Assembly (NCBI RefSeq): GCF_022808595.1
Contig: NZ_JAKUCN010000002.1
Coordinates: forward strand, 372,001 to 436,000
Source of the DNA: Microvirga solisilvae
GTDB taxonomy: Bacteria; Pseudomonadota; Alphaproteobacteria; Rhizobiales; Beijerinckiaceae
Reading direction: 5' to 3'
Length of the DNA stretch: 64,000 nt
Of this stretch, positions 24,038 through 32,778 are shown piece after piece. The notes under the pieces are model-generated. The model did not search any database. It was given only the letters and a program-made list of their open reading frames with translations, and was not told where the DNA came from. Position 1 is the stretch's first letter; each line of letters starts with the position of its first letter. A program made the position numbers and the translations under genes.

Positions 24038-24997
24038 ATGATTCAAGCGCCCATCCAGAAAACCATCGCGGCGTCCGATTGGGCGCTGCTCGGCCTGCTC
24101 TCCGTCATCTGGGGCGGCTCGTTCCTGTTCATCGGCGTGGCCGTGAAGGAATTGCCGCCGCTCGTCATCGTGGCGTTGCGCGTGTCGCTGGCGGCGATTG
24201 CGCTTCAGATCGTGCTGCGCGTCATGGGTCTCACGCTGCCCCGCGAGCGTCAGGCCTGGGCTGCCTTCTTCGGCATGGGCATTCTCAACAACGTCATTCC
24301 CTTCAGCCTGATCGTCTGGGGACAGAGCCATATCGCGAGCGGGCTCGCCTCGATCCTCAACGCCACCACGCCGCTCTTCACGGTGATCGTCGCGCATTAT
24401 CTCACGACGGATGAGAAGCTCACGGGCTCGCGGCTCGGCGGTGTGGTCGTCGGTTTCGTCGGTGTGGCGGTGATGATCGGCTCCGCCGCACTCACATCGC
24501 TGAACGCCAATGTTCTCGCGCAGCTCGCCATTCTGGGGGCGGCCTTGTCCTATGGCTTCTCGGGCGTGTTCGGGCGACGCTTCAAGACACTCGGCATTCC
24601 GCCGCTCGTGGCCGCTGCCGGGCAGGTTACTGCATCGAGCTGCATGCTGCTCCCTGTGAGCCTCATCGTCGACAGGCCGTGGACGCTGACGATGCCGAGC
24701 CTCGCCACCATTCTGTCGATTCTCGCGCTGGCGCTCGTCTCGACGGCCGTTGCCTATCTCATCTTCTTCCGCCTGCTCGCGCGGGCAGGGGCGACGAATG
24801 CGGGTCTCGTCACGTTTCTCATTCCGGTCAGCGCCGTTTTCTTCGGCGTGCTGCTGCTCGGAGAGACGCTGGAGCCGCGCCACATGGCCGGCATGGCGTT
24901 GATCGCGGCGGGGCTGATGCTGATCGACGGGCGGCCCGCCGCCGCGCTCGGAAGATACGTTAGCGAGAAGCGCCCAGCGGCCCGCGGAAATGGTTGA
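24038..24997 (+). CDS. EamA/DMT family transporter
   Basis: This 319-residue inner-membrane protein has ten hydrophobic segments arranged as two EamA repeats. Each repeat opens in the usual way: S-V-I-W-G-G-S-F-L-F near residue 20 and A-L-S-Y-G-F-S-G-V-F-G-R-R near residue 170. The end of the second repeat carries P-V-S-A-V-F-F-G-V-L-L-L-G-E, the EamA C-terminal signature. Members export amino acids or other metabolites. ATG 24038 (or GTG 24011) is in frame; neither has a good ribosome site, whereas a good one at 23951 serves a different frame. The 3' end overlaps the convergent gene by 38 bp. Confidence 0.85.
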   Translation: MIQAPIQKTIAASDWALLGLLSVIWGGSFLFIGVAVKELPPLVIVALRVSLAAIALQIVLRVMGLTLPRERQAWAAFFGMGILNNVIPFSLIVWGQSHIASGLASILNATTPLFTVIVAHYLTTDEKLTGSRLGGVVVGFVGVAVMIGSAALTSLNANVLAQLAILGAALSYGFSGVFGRRFKTLGIPPLVAAAGQVTASSCMLLPVSLIVDRPWTLTMPSLATILSILALALVSTAVAYLIFFRLLARAGATNAGLVTFLIPVSAVFFGVLLLGETLEPRHMAGMALIAAGLMLIDGRPAAALGRYVSEKRPAARGNG

Positions 24998-25922
24998 ACA
25001 TCATGTCCGGCGCGCTGGTGTTGTGACGTGAGGGGACGAGACGCCCCATCCACGCATCCGTCGCCGTGGCGTCGCGGAAATTCATGATCATCTCTTCGCG
25101 CCAGGAGCGGGCCTTCTGCTCGCGAACGGCAATGCGCGCCACATCCGCGTTGAATTCGGTCACGTACATGGAGCGCAGGGTCGCGAAAGGCATGCCGGTC
25201 ACGGGCTGATCGAACTCCACATCGAGGGTCATGCGTTCCTCGTTGAGGTTCGCGACTGCGACATGGGCCTTGCCGCCCTTGGCGAGCGTGAGAGCGAACG
25301 TCATGGTCTTCGGATCGAAGGCCACGTCTTTCAGGTTCGCGATGGGGCGCTGATCGAACTCGATGGGACCGACGATGAAGGACGACCCATAGGCCGTCCA
25401 TTCCAGATGCTGCGGCGGCAGCGGCTTGATGCGCCAATAGCCGTCGCCCGGATACATCGCGATCACCTCTTCCGCCTTGCCCTTGTGCTTCTTCAGAAGC
25501 TGCATCAGGTGGATGTTGCGCGTGACTTTGCCGCCGATGGTGACGGTGGTCTCCATGGGGCGCCAGAACTCGCTGAACGAGAGGCCCATGATGCGCACCT
25601 GGTCATCCTCGTAGAGCGTGTGCATCACCGGATGCGGCTTGGTGGAGGTGGCCTCCGAGATGTCCTCGCAGGCCGTCCAATCCGGCTCCCAGCGGTCCTG
25701 CTTCAGGCTGCCCATATAGGCCGGGTGCACGGCCTCGATGCGGAAGCTCTTCACCTCCGGCGAGGCGAAGTTGATGGCCACATTGTCCTTCTCCGCGCAG
25801 AGCACCGGCTCGCTCGTATTCGTCACCTGGACGGCCAGGCCATCGAGGGTCGCGGCCTGAGCGGTCGCGGCGAATCCGAGGATACCAAGGGCAAGAAGCC
25901 GGGAAAGGAGCGTGCGGGCCAT
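24960..25922 (-). CDS. Secreted hypothetical protein
   Basis: This 320-residue protein has a signal peptide of ~22 residues (LLALGILGFAATAQA, cleavage at A-Q-A). The mature part has only two cysteines (V-L-C-A-E and T-A-C-E-D). It includes G-D-G-Y-W-R-I-K-P-L-P and W-R-P-M-E-T-T-V-T-I-G-G, suggesting a beta-rich periplasmic protein. I do not recognise a family. The full-length, non-repetitive reading frame and strong codon bias support a real gene. It is convergent with and overlaps the EamA gene end, and is divergent from ribA by ~220 bp. Confidence 0.75.
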   Translation of the reverse strand: MARTLLSRLLALGILGFAATAQAATLDGLAVQVTNTSEPVLCAEKDNVAINFASPEVKSFRIEAVHPAYMGSLKQDRWEPDWTACEDISEATSTKPHPVMHTLYEDDQVRIMGLSFSEFWRPMETTVTIGGKVTRNIHLMQLLKKHKGKAEEVIAMYPGDGYWRIKPLPPQHLEWTAYGSSFIVGPIEFDQRPIANLKDVAFDPKTMTFALTLAKGGKAHVAVANLNEERMTLDVEFDQPVTGMPFATLRSMYVTEFNADVARIAVREQKARSWREEMIMNFRDATATDAWMGRLVPSRHNTSAPDMMFNHFRGPLGASR

Positions 25923-26142
25923 CGAAACCGTCTCTGGTTGGGCTTGAGTGAGGCGCACAGATAGCCCGCTCCGAAGGCTCCGTCGAGCGGGGCTGTTGAT
26001 ACGGCATGGCTGCCATCCCATCTAGAGGATTAGGGATCGCCCATAGCCTGTGATAAGGTGCGCTCGACCGGCAAGCGTGGCTTTAACGGCCTGCGCGCCT
26101 CAGATTTTCCATCGCGAGAAGGGCCTCCCTTAGAGTTCATCG

Positions 26143-27258
26143 ATGATGCGCCTCTCTTTAAGCCTGTCCGACAACCCCGCCACGACCTCCGTCGAGCGGG
26201 CGATCATGGAGTTCCGCAGCGCCCGTCCCGTCGTGATCGACGGGGCGCAAGGCAGCGCGCTCGTGGTCGGCGTGGAGGATTGGGACGAGACCCGCAGCAC
26301 GGAGATCGAGGCCTTGGCCGGAGGGCATGCCCATCTCGTTCTTCCTGCGGCACGCCTGCGCCGCCTCGGTCTCGACCGCGAGGCTCCCGGCCGCGTAGCC
26401 CTGCCCGTGGTGGAACGGGAGCGCATCGAGGTTCTGGCGCTCAAGCTCGACGGGCGCATCGACGCGCCGGTAAGGTCCATCGACGTCCTCGACGAAGAGG
26501 CTCTGGAGTTGGCCCGCCTGTCTCTCGTGCTGCCCGCCGTGATCGTGGTGCCGCTCTCATCCGGCATCGAGATCGATGCGTCGCTGGTGCGCGTCTCGGG
26601 CGCGGCCATCCGCGATTATCGCCGCGCGAAGGCCGCGGACCTCTCCCTCGTCAGCCGCGCTCCGGTGCCGCTGGAAGGCGCACCCACGAGCGAGTTCGTT
26701 GTGTTCCGTGGCGGTGAGGGCCTGCGCGATCAGGTGGCGATCATCGTCGGCAAGCCGGACCTGTCGAAGCCTGTCACCGTGCGGCTGCACTCGGCCTGCC
26801 TGACGGGCGACCTCTTCGGCAGCCTCAAATGCGATTGCGGCGATCAGCTGCGTGAAACCGTGCGCTTCATGGCGCAAAACGAAGGCGGCATCCTGCTCTA
26901 TCTCGATCAGGAAGGACGCGGGAACGGCATCGCCAACAAGATCCGCGCCTACAAGCTCCAGTCTCAGGGCTACGACACCTACGAGGCCGACGAGGTTCTC
27001 GGCTTCGAAGCGGATCAGCGCCGTTTCGATTTCGCCGCCGTGATGCTCAAAAAACTCGGCGTGAGCGCGGTGCGTCTCATGACCAACAATCCGGAAAAGA
27101 TCAAAGCTCTCTCGGAAGCGGGCCTGCAAGTGATCTCCGATCACCGCGTGCTCGGCCGTCCGACGGCGGAGAACGTAAGCTACCTCGCCGCCAAGCGTGA
27201 CCGTGCCGGCCATTACATCGATCTCGAAGGCCTGCTCGCCTGTTCCAACAAGGATTGA
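26143..27258 (+). CDS. ribA: GTP cyclohydrolase II with N-terminal extension
   Basis: This 371-residue protein converts GTP to the first committed riboflavin intermediate. The catalytic domain is residues ~170-365. It has the zinc-binding set C-L-T-G-D-L-F-G-S-L-K-C-D-C, the Y-L-D-Q-E-G-R-G-N-G-I loop with catalytic residues, and R-L-M-T-N-N-P-E-K followed by H-R-V-L-G-R-P-T. The first ~165 residues are not typical of stand-alone RibA (~200 aa in E. coli). They occupy the position of the RibB domain in RibBA fusions but lack its obvious acidic active-site motifs, so they are probably degenerate or structural. No other rib gene is nearby. Confidence 0.9.
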   Translation: MMRLSLSLSDNPATTSVERAIMEFRSARPVVIDGAQGSALVVGVEDWDETRSTEIEALAGGHAHLVLPAARLRRLGLDREAPGRVALPVVERERIEVLALKLDGRIDAPVRSIDVLDEEALELARLSLVLPAVIVVPLSSGIEIDASLVRVSGAAIRDYRRAKAADLSLVSRAPVPLEGAPTSEFVVFRGGEGLRDQVAIIVGKPDLSKPVTVRLHSACLTGDLFGSLKCDCGDQLRETVRFMAQNEGGILLYLDQEGRGNGIANKIRAYKLQSQGYDTYEADEVLGFEADQRRFDFAAVMLKKLGVSAVRLMTNNPEKIKALSEAGLQVISDHRVLGRPTAENVSYLAAKRDRAGHYIDLEGLLACSNKD

Positions 27259-27368
27259 GCGCCAGCCGGCGTTCAAGATTCCTCTTAAGACCATATTGCC
27301 GCGATAGATTAGACTCCTAGCTTCCCTCGGGCGGCCCGACCGCTTCGGCCTGACCGTTGTCATGCGTG

Positions 27369-27386
27369 CGCCAGCATGCGCTGGCG
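27369..27386. promoter_or_regulatory. Palindrome upstream of the lactate permease gene
   Basis: The perfect inverted repeat CGCCAGC-ATGC-GCTGGCG lies 18 bases before the start codon and just upstream of the CAGGGGAAA ribosome site. It may be a repressor site or a leader hairpin controlling translation. No regulator gene is adjacent. Confidence 0.4.
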
Positions 27387-27404
27387 GGTTCAGGGGAAAC
27401 GCTC

Positions 27405-29090
27405 ATGTGGAGCCAAGTCTACGACCCATTCGGCAGCCCGGCGCTGTCGACGCTTGCCGCCGCCATTCCGGTGGTGCTGCTTCTGGTGATGATCGCCTCC
27501 GGTAAAGTGAAGGCGCATATCGCCGCCGTGATCGCCCTTCTGGCGGCGGTCGCCGTTTCGATCTTCCTGTTCACGATGCCTGCCGGACTTGCCATCCGCG
27601 CCGCCCTGTTCGGCGTCGTCACTGGCATGTTTCCTATCGGCTGGATCATCCTGAACGTCATTTTCCTCTACCGGCTCACGGTGGAGAGAGGGTACTTCGC
27701 GACCCTTCAGCAATCGGTGGGCGGCCTCACGACGGATCGCCGCCTGCAATTGCTTCTTGTCGCCTTCGCGTTCGGCGCGTTCTTCGAGGGCGCGGGCGGC
27801 TTCGGCACGCCGGTTGCTGTAACGGGCGCGATCCTCATCGGCCTCGGCTTCTCGCCACTCGCCGCCTCCGGCCTCTCGCTCATCGCCAACACCGCGCCGG
27901 TGGCTTACGGCGCGCTCGGCGCGCCGATCCAGGGCCTCGCATCGGTGACGGGCTTCGATCCTTACGTGCTCGGCGCGATGGTCGGCCGTCAGCTGCCGTT
28001 CTTCTCGCTGATCGTGCCGTTCTGGCTGATCTGGGTCTTCGCGGGATTCCGCGGCATGATGCAGGTGTGGCCGGCGATCCTGGTCTGCGCCGTATCCTTC
28101 GCGATCCCGCAATTCCTGATCTCGAACTACATCAATCCGTGGATCGTCGATATCGGCGCGTCTCTCATCTCCATGGCCTGCCTCGTGGGCTTCATGCGCA
28201 TCTGGCATCCGAAGGAGATCTGGACCTCGCCCGCTCTGCGCACGCGCGACGACTCCGCCGCGACGCTTGCACGTCCCGCGCCGCTCGGCGCCGGCACCGC
28301 CGACATCACGCCGCGGCGTGCCTCCCGCGAAGAGGTCATCCGCGCCTGGGTGCCGTGGATCATTCTCTCGATCATCGTGGCGATCTGGGGCACGGGCTGG
28401 TTCAAGGCGCTGGTCAATCCGATCTTCACCTGGAGCTATCCGATCCCGGGCCTGCACAACATGGTGCAGAAGGTGGCCCCCATCGTCGCCAAGCCGACGG
28501 CGGAGGCTGCGGTCTTCGCCTTCACCTACATGTCCTATACGGGCACGGGCGTGCTGATCGCGGCGATCATCTCCGGCCTCGTCATGGGCTTCTCGCCGTT
28601 GCGGCTCATCACCGCCTGGTTCGAGACGATCTGGGTGCTGCGCTACTCGCTCATCACCATCGCCGCGATGCTCGCCATCGGGACGCTCACGCGCTTCTCC
28701 GGCGTCGATGCGACGTTGGGCTTGGCCTTCGCTGGAACGGGTATCCTCTATCCGTTCTTCGGCACGCTGCTCGGTTGGTTGGGTGTTGCGTTGACGGGTT
28801 CTGACACGGCGTCCAACGTGCTGTTCGGCGGCTTGCAGAAGATCACGTCGGAGCAGCTCGGCTTGTCGCCGATCCTGATGGCGGCAGCCAACTCATCCGG
28901 CGGCGTGATGGGCAAGATGATCGATGCGCAATCCATCGTTGTGGCTTCGACCGCGACGAACTGGTTCGGACACGAGGGCAGCATCCTGCGTTTCGTGTTC
29001 TGGCATTCCATCGTGCTTGCATGCCTGGTGGGCTGCCTCGTGATGCTTCAGGCTTATGTCTCACCCTTCACGTCGATGGTTCTGCACTGA
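27405..29090 (+). CDS. L-lactate permease (LctP/LldP family)
   Basis: This 561-residue permease with ~12-14 hydrophobic segments imports L-lactate (and often glycolate) with protons. Family signatures include G-A-F-F-E-G-A-G-G-F-G-T-P-V-A, A-N-T-A-P-V-A-Y-G-A-L-G-A-P-I near residues 165-180, the C-terminal G-S-D-T-A-S-N-V-L-F-G and A-A-N-S-S-G-G-V-M-G-K-M-I. The start at ATG 27405 follows CAGGGGAAA at a good distance. No lactate dehydrogenase or LldR regulator is visible nearby, so the specificity is assigned from the family. It ends at a bidirectional terminator. Confidence 0.92.
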   Translation: MWSQVYDPFGSPALSTLAAAIPVVLLLVMIASGKVKAHIAAVIALLAAVAVSIFLFTMPAGLAIRAALFGVVTGMFPIGWIILNVIFLYRLTVERGYFATLQQSVGGLTTDRRLQLLLVAFAFGAFFEGAGGFGTPVAVTGAILIGLGFSPLAASGLSLIANTAPVAYGALGAPIQGLASVTGFDPYVLGAMVGRQLPFFSLIVPFWLIWVFAGFRGMMQVWPAILVCAVSFAIPQFLISNYINPWIVDIGASLISMACLVGFMRIWHPKEIWTSPALRTRDDSAATLARPAPLGAGTADITPRRASREEVIRAWVPWIILSIIVAIWGTGWFKALVNPIFTWSYPIPGLHNMVQKVAPIVAKPTAEAAVFAFTYMSYTGTGVLIAAIISGLVMGFSPLRLITAWFETIWVLRYSLITIAAMLAIGTLTRFSGVDATLGLAFAGTGILYPFFGTLLGWLGVALTGSDTASNVLFGGLQKITSEQLGLSPILMAAANSSGGVMGKMIDAQSIVVASTATNWFGHEGSILRFVFWHSIVLACLVGCLVMLQAYVSPFTSMVLH

Positions 29091-29112
29091 CTTCATCGAT
29101 GCAAAAGAAAAC

Positions 29113-29137
29113 CGCCGCCGGATCGTTCCCGGCGGCG
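29113..29137. terminator. Bidirectional terminator, lactate permease / amidohydrolase
   Basis: The 9-bp stem CGCCGCCGG/CCGGCGGCG has a 7-base loop and is followed by CTTTCATT on the plus strand and TTTTCTTTTGC on the minus strand. It lies between two convergent genes and suits both. Confidence 0.8.
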
Positions 29138-29155
29138 CTTTCATTGTGATCACGT

Positions 29156-30325
29156 TTATCGCGCGGGCATTCCCGTCTCGATGATCTTTGCCCAGAGCGA
29201 CACACCATAGGGCGTGGCTGCGTCGTTGAAGTCGTAGGCCGGGTGATGCACGCCTGCCGTGTCGCCGTTGCCGACGAAGATGTAGGCGCCGGGGCGCTTC
29301 TCGAGCATGTAGGAGAAATCCTCCGCGCCCATTTCCGGCGGGAATTCCGTGGCAACCGCGTTCTCGCCCGCAACCGCCTTCGCGACGGAGGCGACGAAGT
29401 CGGTCTTCTCCGCATCGTTCACGGTGACGGGGTATCCGCGATTATACTCGATGGTGGCCCTCGCGCCGAAGGCCGCGCAGGTATTCTCGATGATGGTGCG
29501 GATGCGCGCTTCGGCCAGATCGCGGACGGTCGACGACAACGTGCGCACGGTGCCGAGCATGGTGACCGTTTGCGGGATCACGTTGAAGGCGTCGCCGCCT
29601 TTGACCGAGCAGACTGACACCACAACCGATTCCAGCGGATCGACGCTGCGCGAGGAAACCGTCTGCAAAGCGGTGATCACATGTGCGCTCACCACGACAG
29701 GGTCGATGCAATTGTGCGGATAAGCCGCGTGACCGCCCTTGCCTTCGATGGTGATCGTGAAGCGGTCGGCTGCCGCCATGACGGGACCTTTGCGCATGGC
29801 GAAATGGCCGATCGGCACGCCCGGCCAGTTGTGCATGCCGTAGACCTCCTGGATGCCGAAGCGCTCCATGAGGCCGTCCTTCACCATCGCGTCGCCGCCG
29901 CCGCCGCCTTCTTCGGCGGGCTGGAAGATCATGATGGCGGTACCGTCGAAATTGCGCGTCTCGGCGAGATATTTCGCGGCGCCAAGAAGCATCGCCGTGT
30001 GGCCGTCATGGCCGCAGGCATGCATCTTGCCGGGCGTCTTGGACTTGTAGGGCACGTCGGTGGCTTCCAGGATCGGCAACGCATCCATGTCGGCGCGCAG
30101 GCCGATGACTTTGCCTGACGTATTCGTGCGTCCCTTGATGACGCCGACGACGCCCGTGCGGCCGATGCCCGTCACCACTTCGTCGCAGCCGAACTCCTTC
30201 AGCTTCTCGGCGACGATGCCCGCGGTGCGGTGCACGTCGTATCCGAGCTCCGGGTTCTCGTGGAAATCCCGGCGCCAGGCGGTGACCTCATCGGCCAGAT
30301 CGGCAACGCGGTTGATGATGGGCAT
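29156..30325 (-). CDS. M20 family amidohydrolase (hippurate/N-acyl-amino-acid hydrolase type)
   Basis: This 389-residue metallopeptidase-fold amidohydrolase has metal-binding motifs M-H-A-C-G-H-D-G-H-T near residue 100 and Q-P-A-E-E-G-G-G-G near residue 136, with H-N-W-P-G at ~168. It also has the dimerisation-domain phrase G-K-G-G-H-A-A-Y-P-H and the terminal M-G-A-E-D-F-S-Y metal ligand segment. Members remove acyl groups from N-acyl amino acids (hippurate hydrolase, IAA-amino acid hydrolase). The substrate is undetermined. The gene is monocistronic. A palindrome lies 57 bp upstream of the start. Confidence 0.88.
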   Translation of the reverse strand: MPIINRVADLADEVTAWRRDFHENPELGYDVHRTAGIVAEKLKEFGCDEVVTGIGRTGVVGVIKGRTNTSGKVIGLRADMDALPILEATDVPYKSKTPGKMHACGHDGHTAMLLGAAKYLAETRNFDGTAIMIFQPAEEGGGGGDAMVKDGLMERFGIQEVYGMHNWPGVPIGHFAMRKGPVMAAADRFTITIEGKGGHAAYPHNCIDPVVVSAHVITALQTVSSRSVDPLESVVVSVCSVKGGDAFNVIPQTVTMLGTVRTLSSTVRDLAEARIRTIIENTCAAFGARATIEYNRGYPVTVNDAEKTDFVASVAKAVAGENAVATEFPPEMGAEDFSYMLEKRPGAYIFVGNGDTAGVHHPAYDFNDAATPYGVSLWAKIIETGMPAR

Positions 30326-30382
30326 GGGATGTCCTTCTCATGAATCGAGCAAGTTGCTCTAGCAAGGGAGCAACGGATTGAT

Positions 30383-30407
30383 CCCAAAAGTGCATTCCAC
30401 TTTTGGG
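30383..30407. repeat. CCCAAAAGTG/CACTTTTGGG hairpin
   Basis: A perfect 10-bp inverted repeat with loop CATTC lies in the gap between the M20 gene start and the end of the O-antigen-ligase-like gene. It resembles the palindrome at 23150-23176 and is probably a member of the same intergenic repeat class. It could terminate neither gene obviously, as it lies 66 bp before the ligase-like gene stop. Confidence 0.6.
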
Positions 30408-30472
30408 TCCTATGCTCCAGCGAACCAGATGCGGGGTGGTCCGGTCAATGCCGCTCTCGGAATAGCTGCTCT

Positions 30473-31684
30473 TCAGCGCAGGCGGCGCAGGATCGCCTTG
30501 GGCCGCTTCGTGCGAAACTGGCCGCGCTCGACCGCCACGAAAACCAGCACCAGCACGACAAGCGACGTGAACCACCAGACCTGGGCCGTGCCGATGCCGC
30601 AGGCGCCGAGTGCAAAGGCCGAGGCGAAGGCCGCCATGATGCCTGGTCCCAGAATGGGCCGGCTTCCGCCCGCGCTGGAGGCCGCCTGGAAGAGCAAAGC
30701 CGCAGCGGACAGGGCGCCGACTACGCCAAGCTCGTACCAGATCTCGAACAGAATGCTGAAGGGCACGGCTGCAGGCACGAGGCCGAACATACGTCCGCGC
30801 CAGGAGGTCTCCAACCCATGGCCGGTCACGAGGCGCAGGGGTTCTTTGAGAATCAGCGCCTGCCAGGCATCGAGCCCGGCAACGAGGGAGGACGGAGAGC
30901 CCAGGATTTCGCTGGCGAGGGGCTTGAGCAGGAAAGGCAGGGCTGGAGCCGCCACCAGCAGGAGGGCCATGAGAAGGCCGATGAGGCGGCTGCCGGTTTT
31001 CGGGCTTGTCGCGGTGAGGACGAAGGCCACGGCGCCGACTGTAAGACCGATGAGAGGCAGCACGCTCGCTGTCAGGAAAGCGCTCAGGCCCACGGCCAGC
31101 GCAAGCGCCGCCGCCTCCACGTTGCGTCCACGGGAATGGAGCCAGGTTACGGCGGGCCAGAGCAGGAGAACGAGCAGGACGATGCCGCGCTCCACGCCGA
31201 GGCCGTCGGGCTCAAGATGGCCGCCTTCGCGGATGAGCATGGGAATGCCGATCAGGGCGGCGAGGCCCACGCCCACGGGCAGCAGATAAAGGTTGGCCGA
31301 GCGCATCCGCTCCGGCAGGGCGAGATATCCTGCGATTGCCATCAGACCCATGGCGACGATGTTGAAGAGGCGCTCCGAGGCCTGGGGCATGAACGGCGTC
31401 CAGACCAGTGACAAGGCTGCCCAGAGTACCAGCACGAGGCCGGCGATGCCGGCCCTGGAAGTCACGACACCGATCGCCTTCTGCCAAGGGTCCCTGGCCA
31501 TGCCGTCGAGAAAGGCCGCCAGCACGATGAGGCCCACAGCCAGAGGAGCCATCACCACCAGGGCGCGACGCGTGAAGAGCGCGGCCAAGGGAATTGCGAA
31601 GAAAAGGATCGCGAATCCCAAGCGCCGCAGCAGGGCGGCGGCGTCTGCGGAGAGATTGGCCGTGGGAAGAGCGGAGCGGACCAT
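30473..31684 (-). CDS. O-antigen ligase-like polytopic membrane protein
   Basis: This 403-residue protein has 10-12 hydrophobic segments and a large loop near residues 270-330 that contains L-V-T-G-H-G-L-E-T-S-W and an F-E-I-W-Y-E-L-G-V-V-G segment. In Wzy/WaaL proteins this region carries the G-x-G-x-x-x motif and a conserved H/E-x-G pair. This suggests a polysaccharide ligase or polymerase of the O-antigen ligase family, but the gene has no glycosyltransferase neighbours. ATG 31684 is uncertain: no ribosome site is visible, and a longer frame to 31762 exists. Confidence in function is moderate. Confidence 0.65.
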   Translation of the reverse strand: MVRSALPTANLSADAAALLRRLGFAILFFAIPLAALFTRRALVVMAPLAVGLIVLAAFLDGMARDPWQKAIGVVTSRAGIAGLVLVLWAALSLVWTPFMPQASERLFNIVAMGLMAIAGYLALPERMRSANLYLLPVGVGLAALIGIPMLIREGGHLEPDGLGVERGIVLLVLLLWPAVTWLHSRGRNVEAAALALAVGLSAFLTASVLPLIGLTVGAVAFVLTATSPKTGSRLIGLLMALLLVAAPALPFLLKPLASEILGSPSSLVAGLDAWQALILKEPLRLVTGHGLETSWRGRMFGLVPAAVPFSILFEIWYELGVVGALSAAALLFQAASSAGGSRPILGPGIMAAFASAFALGACGIGTAQVWWFTSLVVLVLVFVAVERGQFRTKRPKAILRRLR

Positions 31685-31884
31685 ACGGGCGAACAACCAG
31701 GGATTGAGCGGGCAGGGGCGGGTTACGCTAATGGACCGGTCGCGTAAAAGCTGTAGGTGCAATGCAACACATGCCGAAGCTTTGCTTCACTTTTGTCGTC
31801 ACCGGCCTTGCGCGCCTCCTCAGGATGAGGCTTGCGGTTCCAGAATGGCGTAGCCGGTACAAGCCCGGCCATGACGGGTATCAA

Positions 31885-32769
31885 TCACCCCGTCTGCCCG
31901 CGCAGGAAGTTGATAATGCCGGAGAAGTCGTCACCCTCATGTCCCGCGCCGTTGAAGAGGGCATAGAGCTGAGCTGCTTCCGCACCCAGCGGCGTCGATG
32001 CGCCGGAGGCGAGCGCTGCTTCCTGGGCGAGCTTGAGGTCCTTGAGCATCAGCGCCGCCGCGAAGCCCGGCTTGTAGTCGTTGTTGGCGGGTGAGGTCGG
32101 CACCGGGCCGGGGACCGGGCAATAGGTGGTGAGCGACCAGCACTGGCCCGAGGAGGTGGAGGCCACATCGAACAGGGCCTGATGCGAGAGCCCGAGCTTT
32201 TCGCCGAGCACGAAGGCTTCCGCCACGCCGATCATCGAGATGCCGAGGATCATGTTGTTGCAGATCTTCGCCGCCTGGCCCGCGCCTGGCTCGCCGCAAT
32301 GCACGACCTTCTTGCCCATCTTCGAGAGAATGGGTTCAGCGCGATCGAACGCGCCCTTCTCGCCGCCCGCCATGAAGGTGAGCGTTGCGCCCTTCGCGCC
32401 GCCGACGCCGCCGGAGACCGGTGCGTCGAGGCTCATCAGGTTGCGCTCCCGCGCCAGGTCATGGGCCTTGCGCGCGCTCTCCACGTCGATGGTGGAGCAA
32501 TCGATGAGCAGCGCGCCTTCCTTCACTGAGGAGACGAGATTGGCATAGACCGAGAGCACATGCTTGCCGGCGGGCAGCATAGTGATCACGACATCCGCCT
32601 CACGCACCGCGTCCGTCGCGGAGTCGGAGATGGTCACGCCGTCGTTGCGCGCCTGATCGCAGGAGGCAGCCGAGAGATCGAAACCTGTGACGGCGTGTCC
32701 CGCCTTGACGAGATTGGCGGCCATGGGGCCGCCCATGTTGCCGAGGCCGATGAAGGCGATGTTGGTCAT
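31885..32769 (-). CDS. mmsB: 3-hydroxyisobutyrate dehydrogenase
   Basis: This 294-residue beta-hydroxyacid dehydrogenase oxidises 3-hydroxyisobutyrate to methylmalonate semialdehyde in valine breakdown. It has Rossmann start F-I-G-L-G-N-M-G-G-P-M-A at 5-16, substrate-binding D-A-P-V-S-G-G-V-G-G-A near 120 and the catalytic Lys in G-A-G-Q-A-A-K-I-C-N-N near 170. Length is normal. It follows the acyl-CoA dehydrogenase and an 88-residue membrane protein gene on the same strand, and MmsA, which uses its product, is encoded upstream. This context separates it from tartronate semialdehyde reductases of the same family. Confidence 0.93.
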   Translation of the reverse strand: MTNIAFIGLGNMGGPMAANLVKAGHAVTGFDLSAASCDQARNDGVTISDSATDAVREADVVITMLPAGKHVLSVYANLVSSVKEGALLIDCSTIDVESARKAHDLARERNLMSLDAPVSGGVGGAKGATLTFMAGGEKGAFDRAEPILSKMGKKVVHCGEPGAGQAAKICNNMILGISMIGVAEAFVLGEKLGLSHQALFDVASTSSGQCWSLTTYCPVPGPVPTSPANNDYKPGFAAALMLKDLKLAQEAALASGASTPLGAEAAQLYALFNGAGHEGDDFSGIINFLRGQTG

Positions 32770-32778
32770 GATGCGATC

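Noticed and set aside
23959-24414. 151-codon frame with a good ribosome site
   Set aside because: After ~20 codons it reads the transporter gene in a wrong frame and loses any protein-like character; kept only as a finding.
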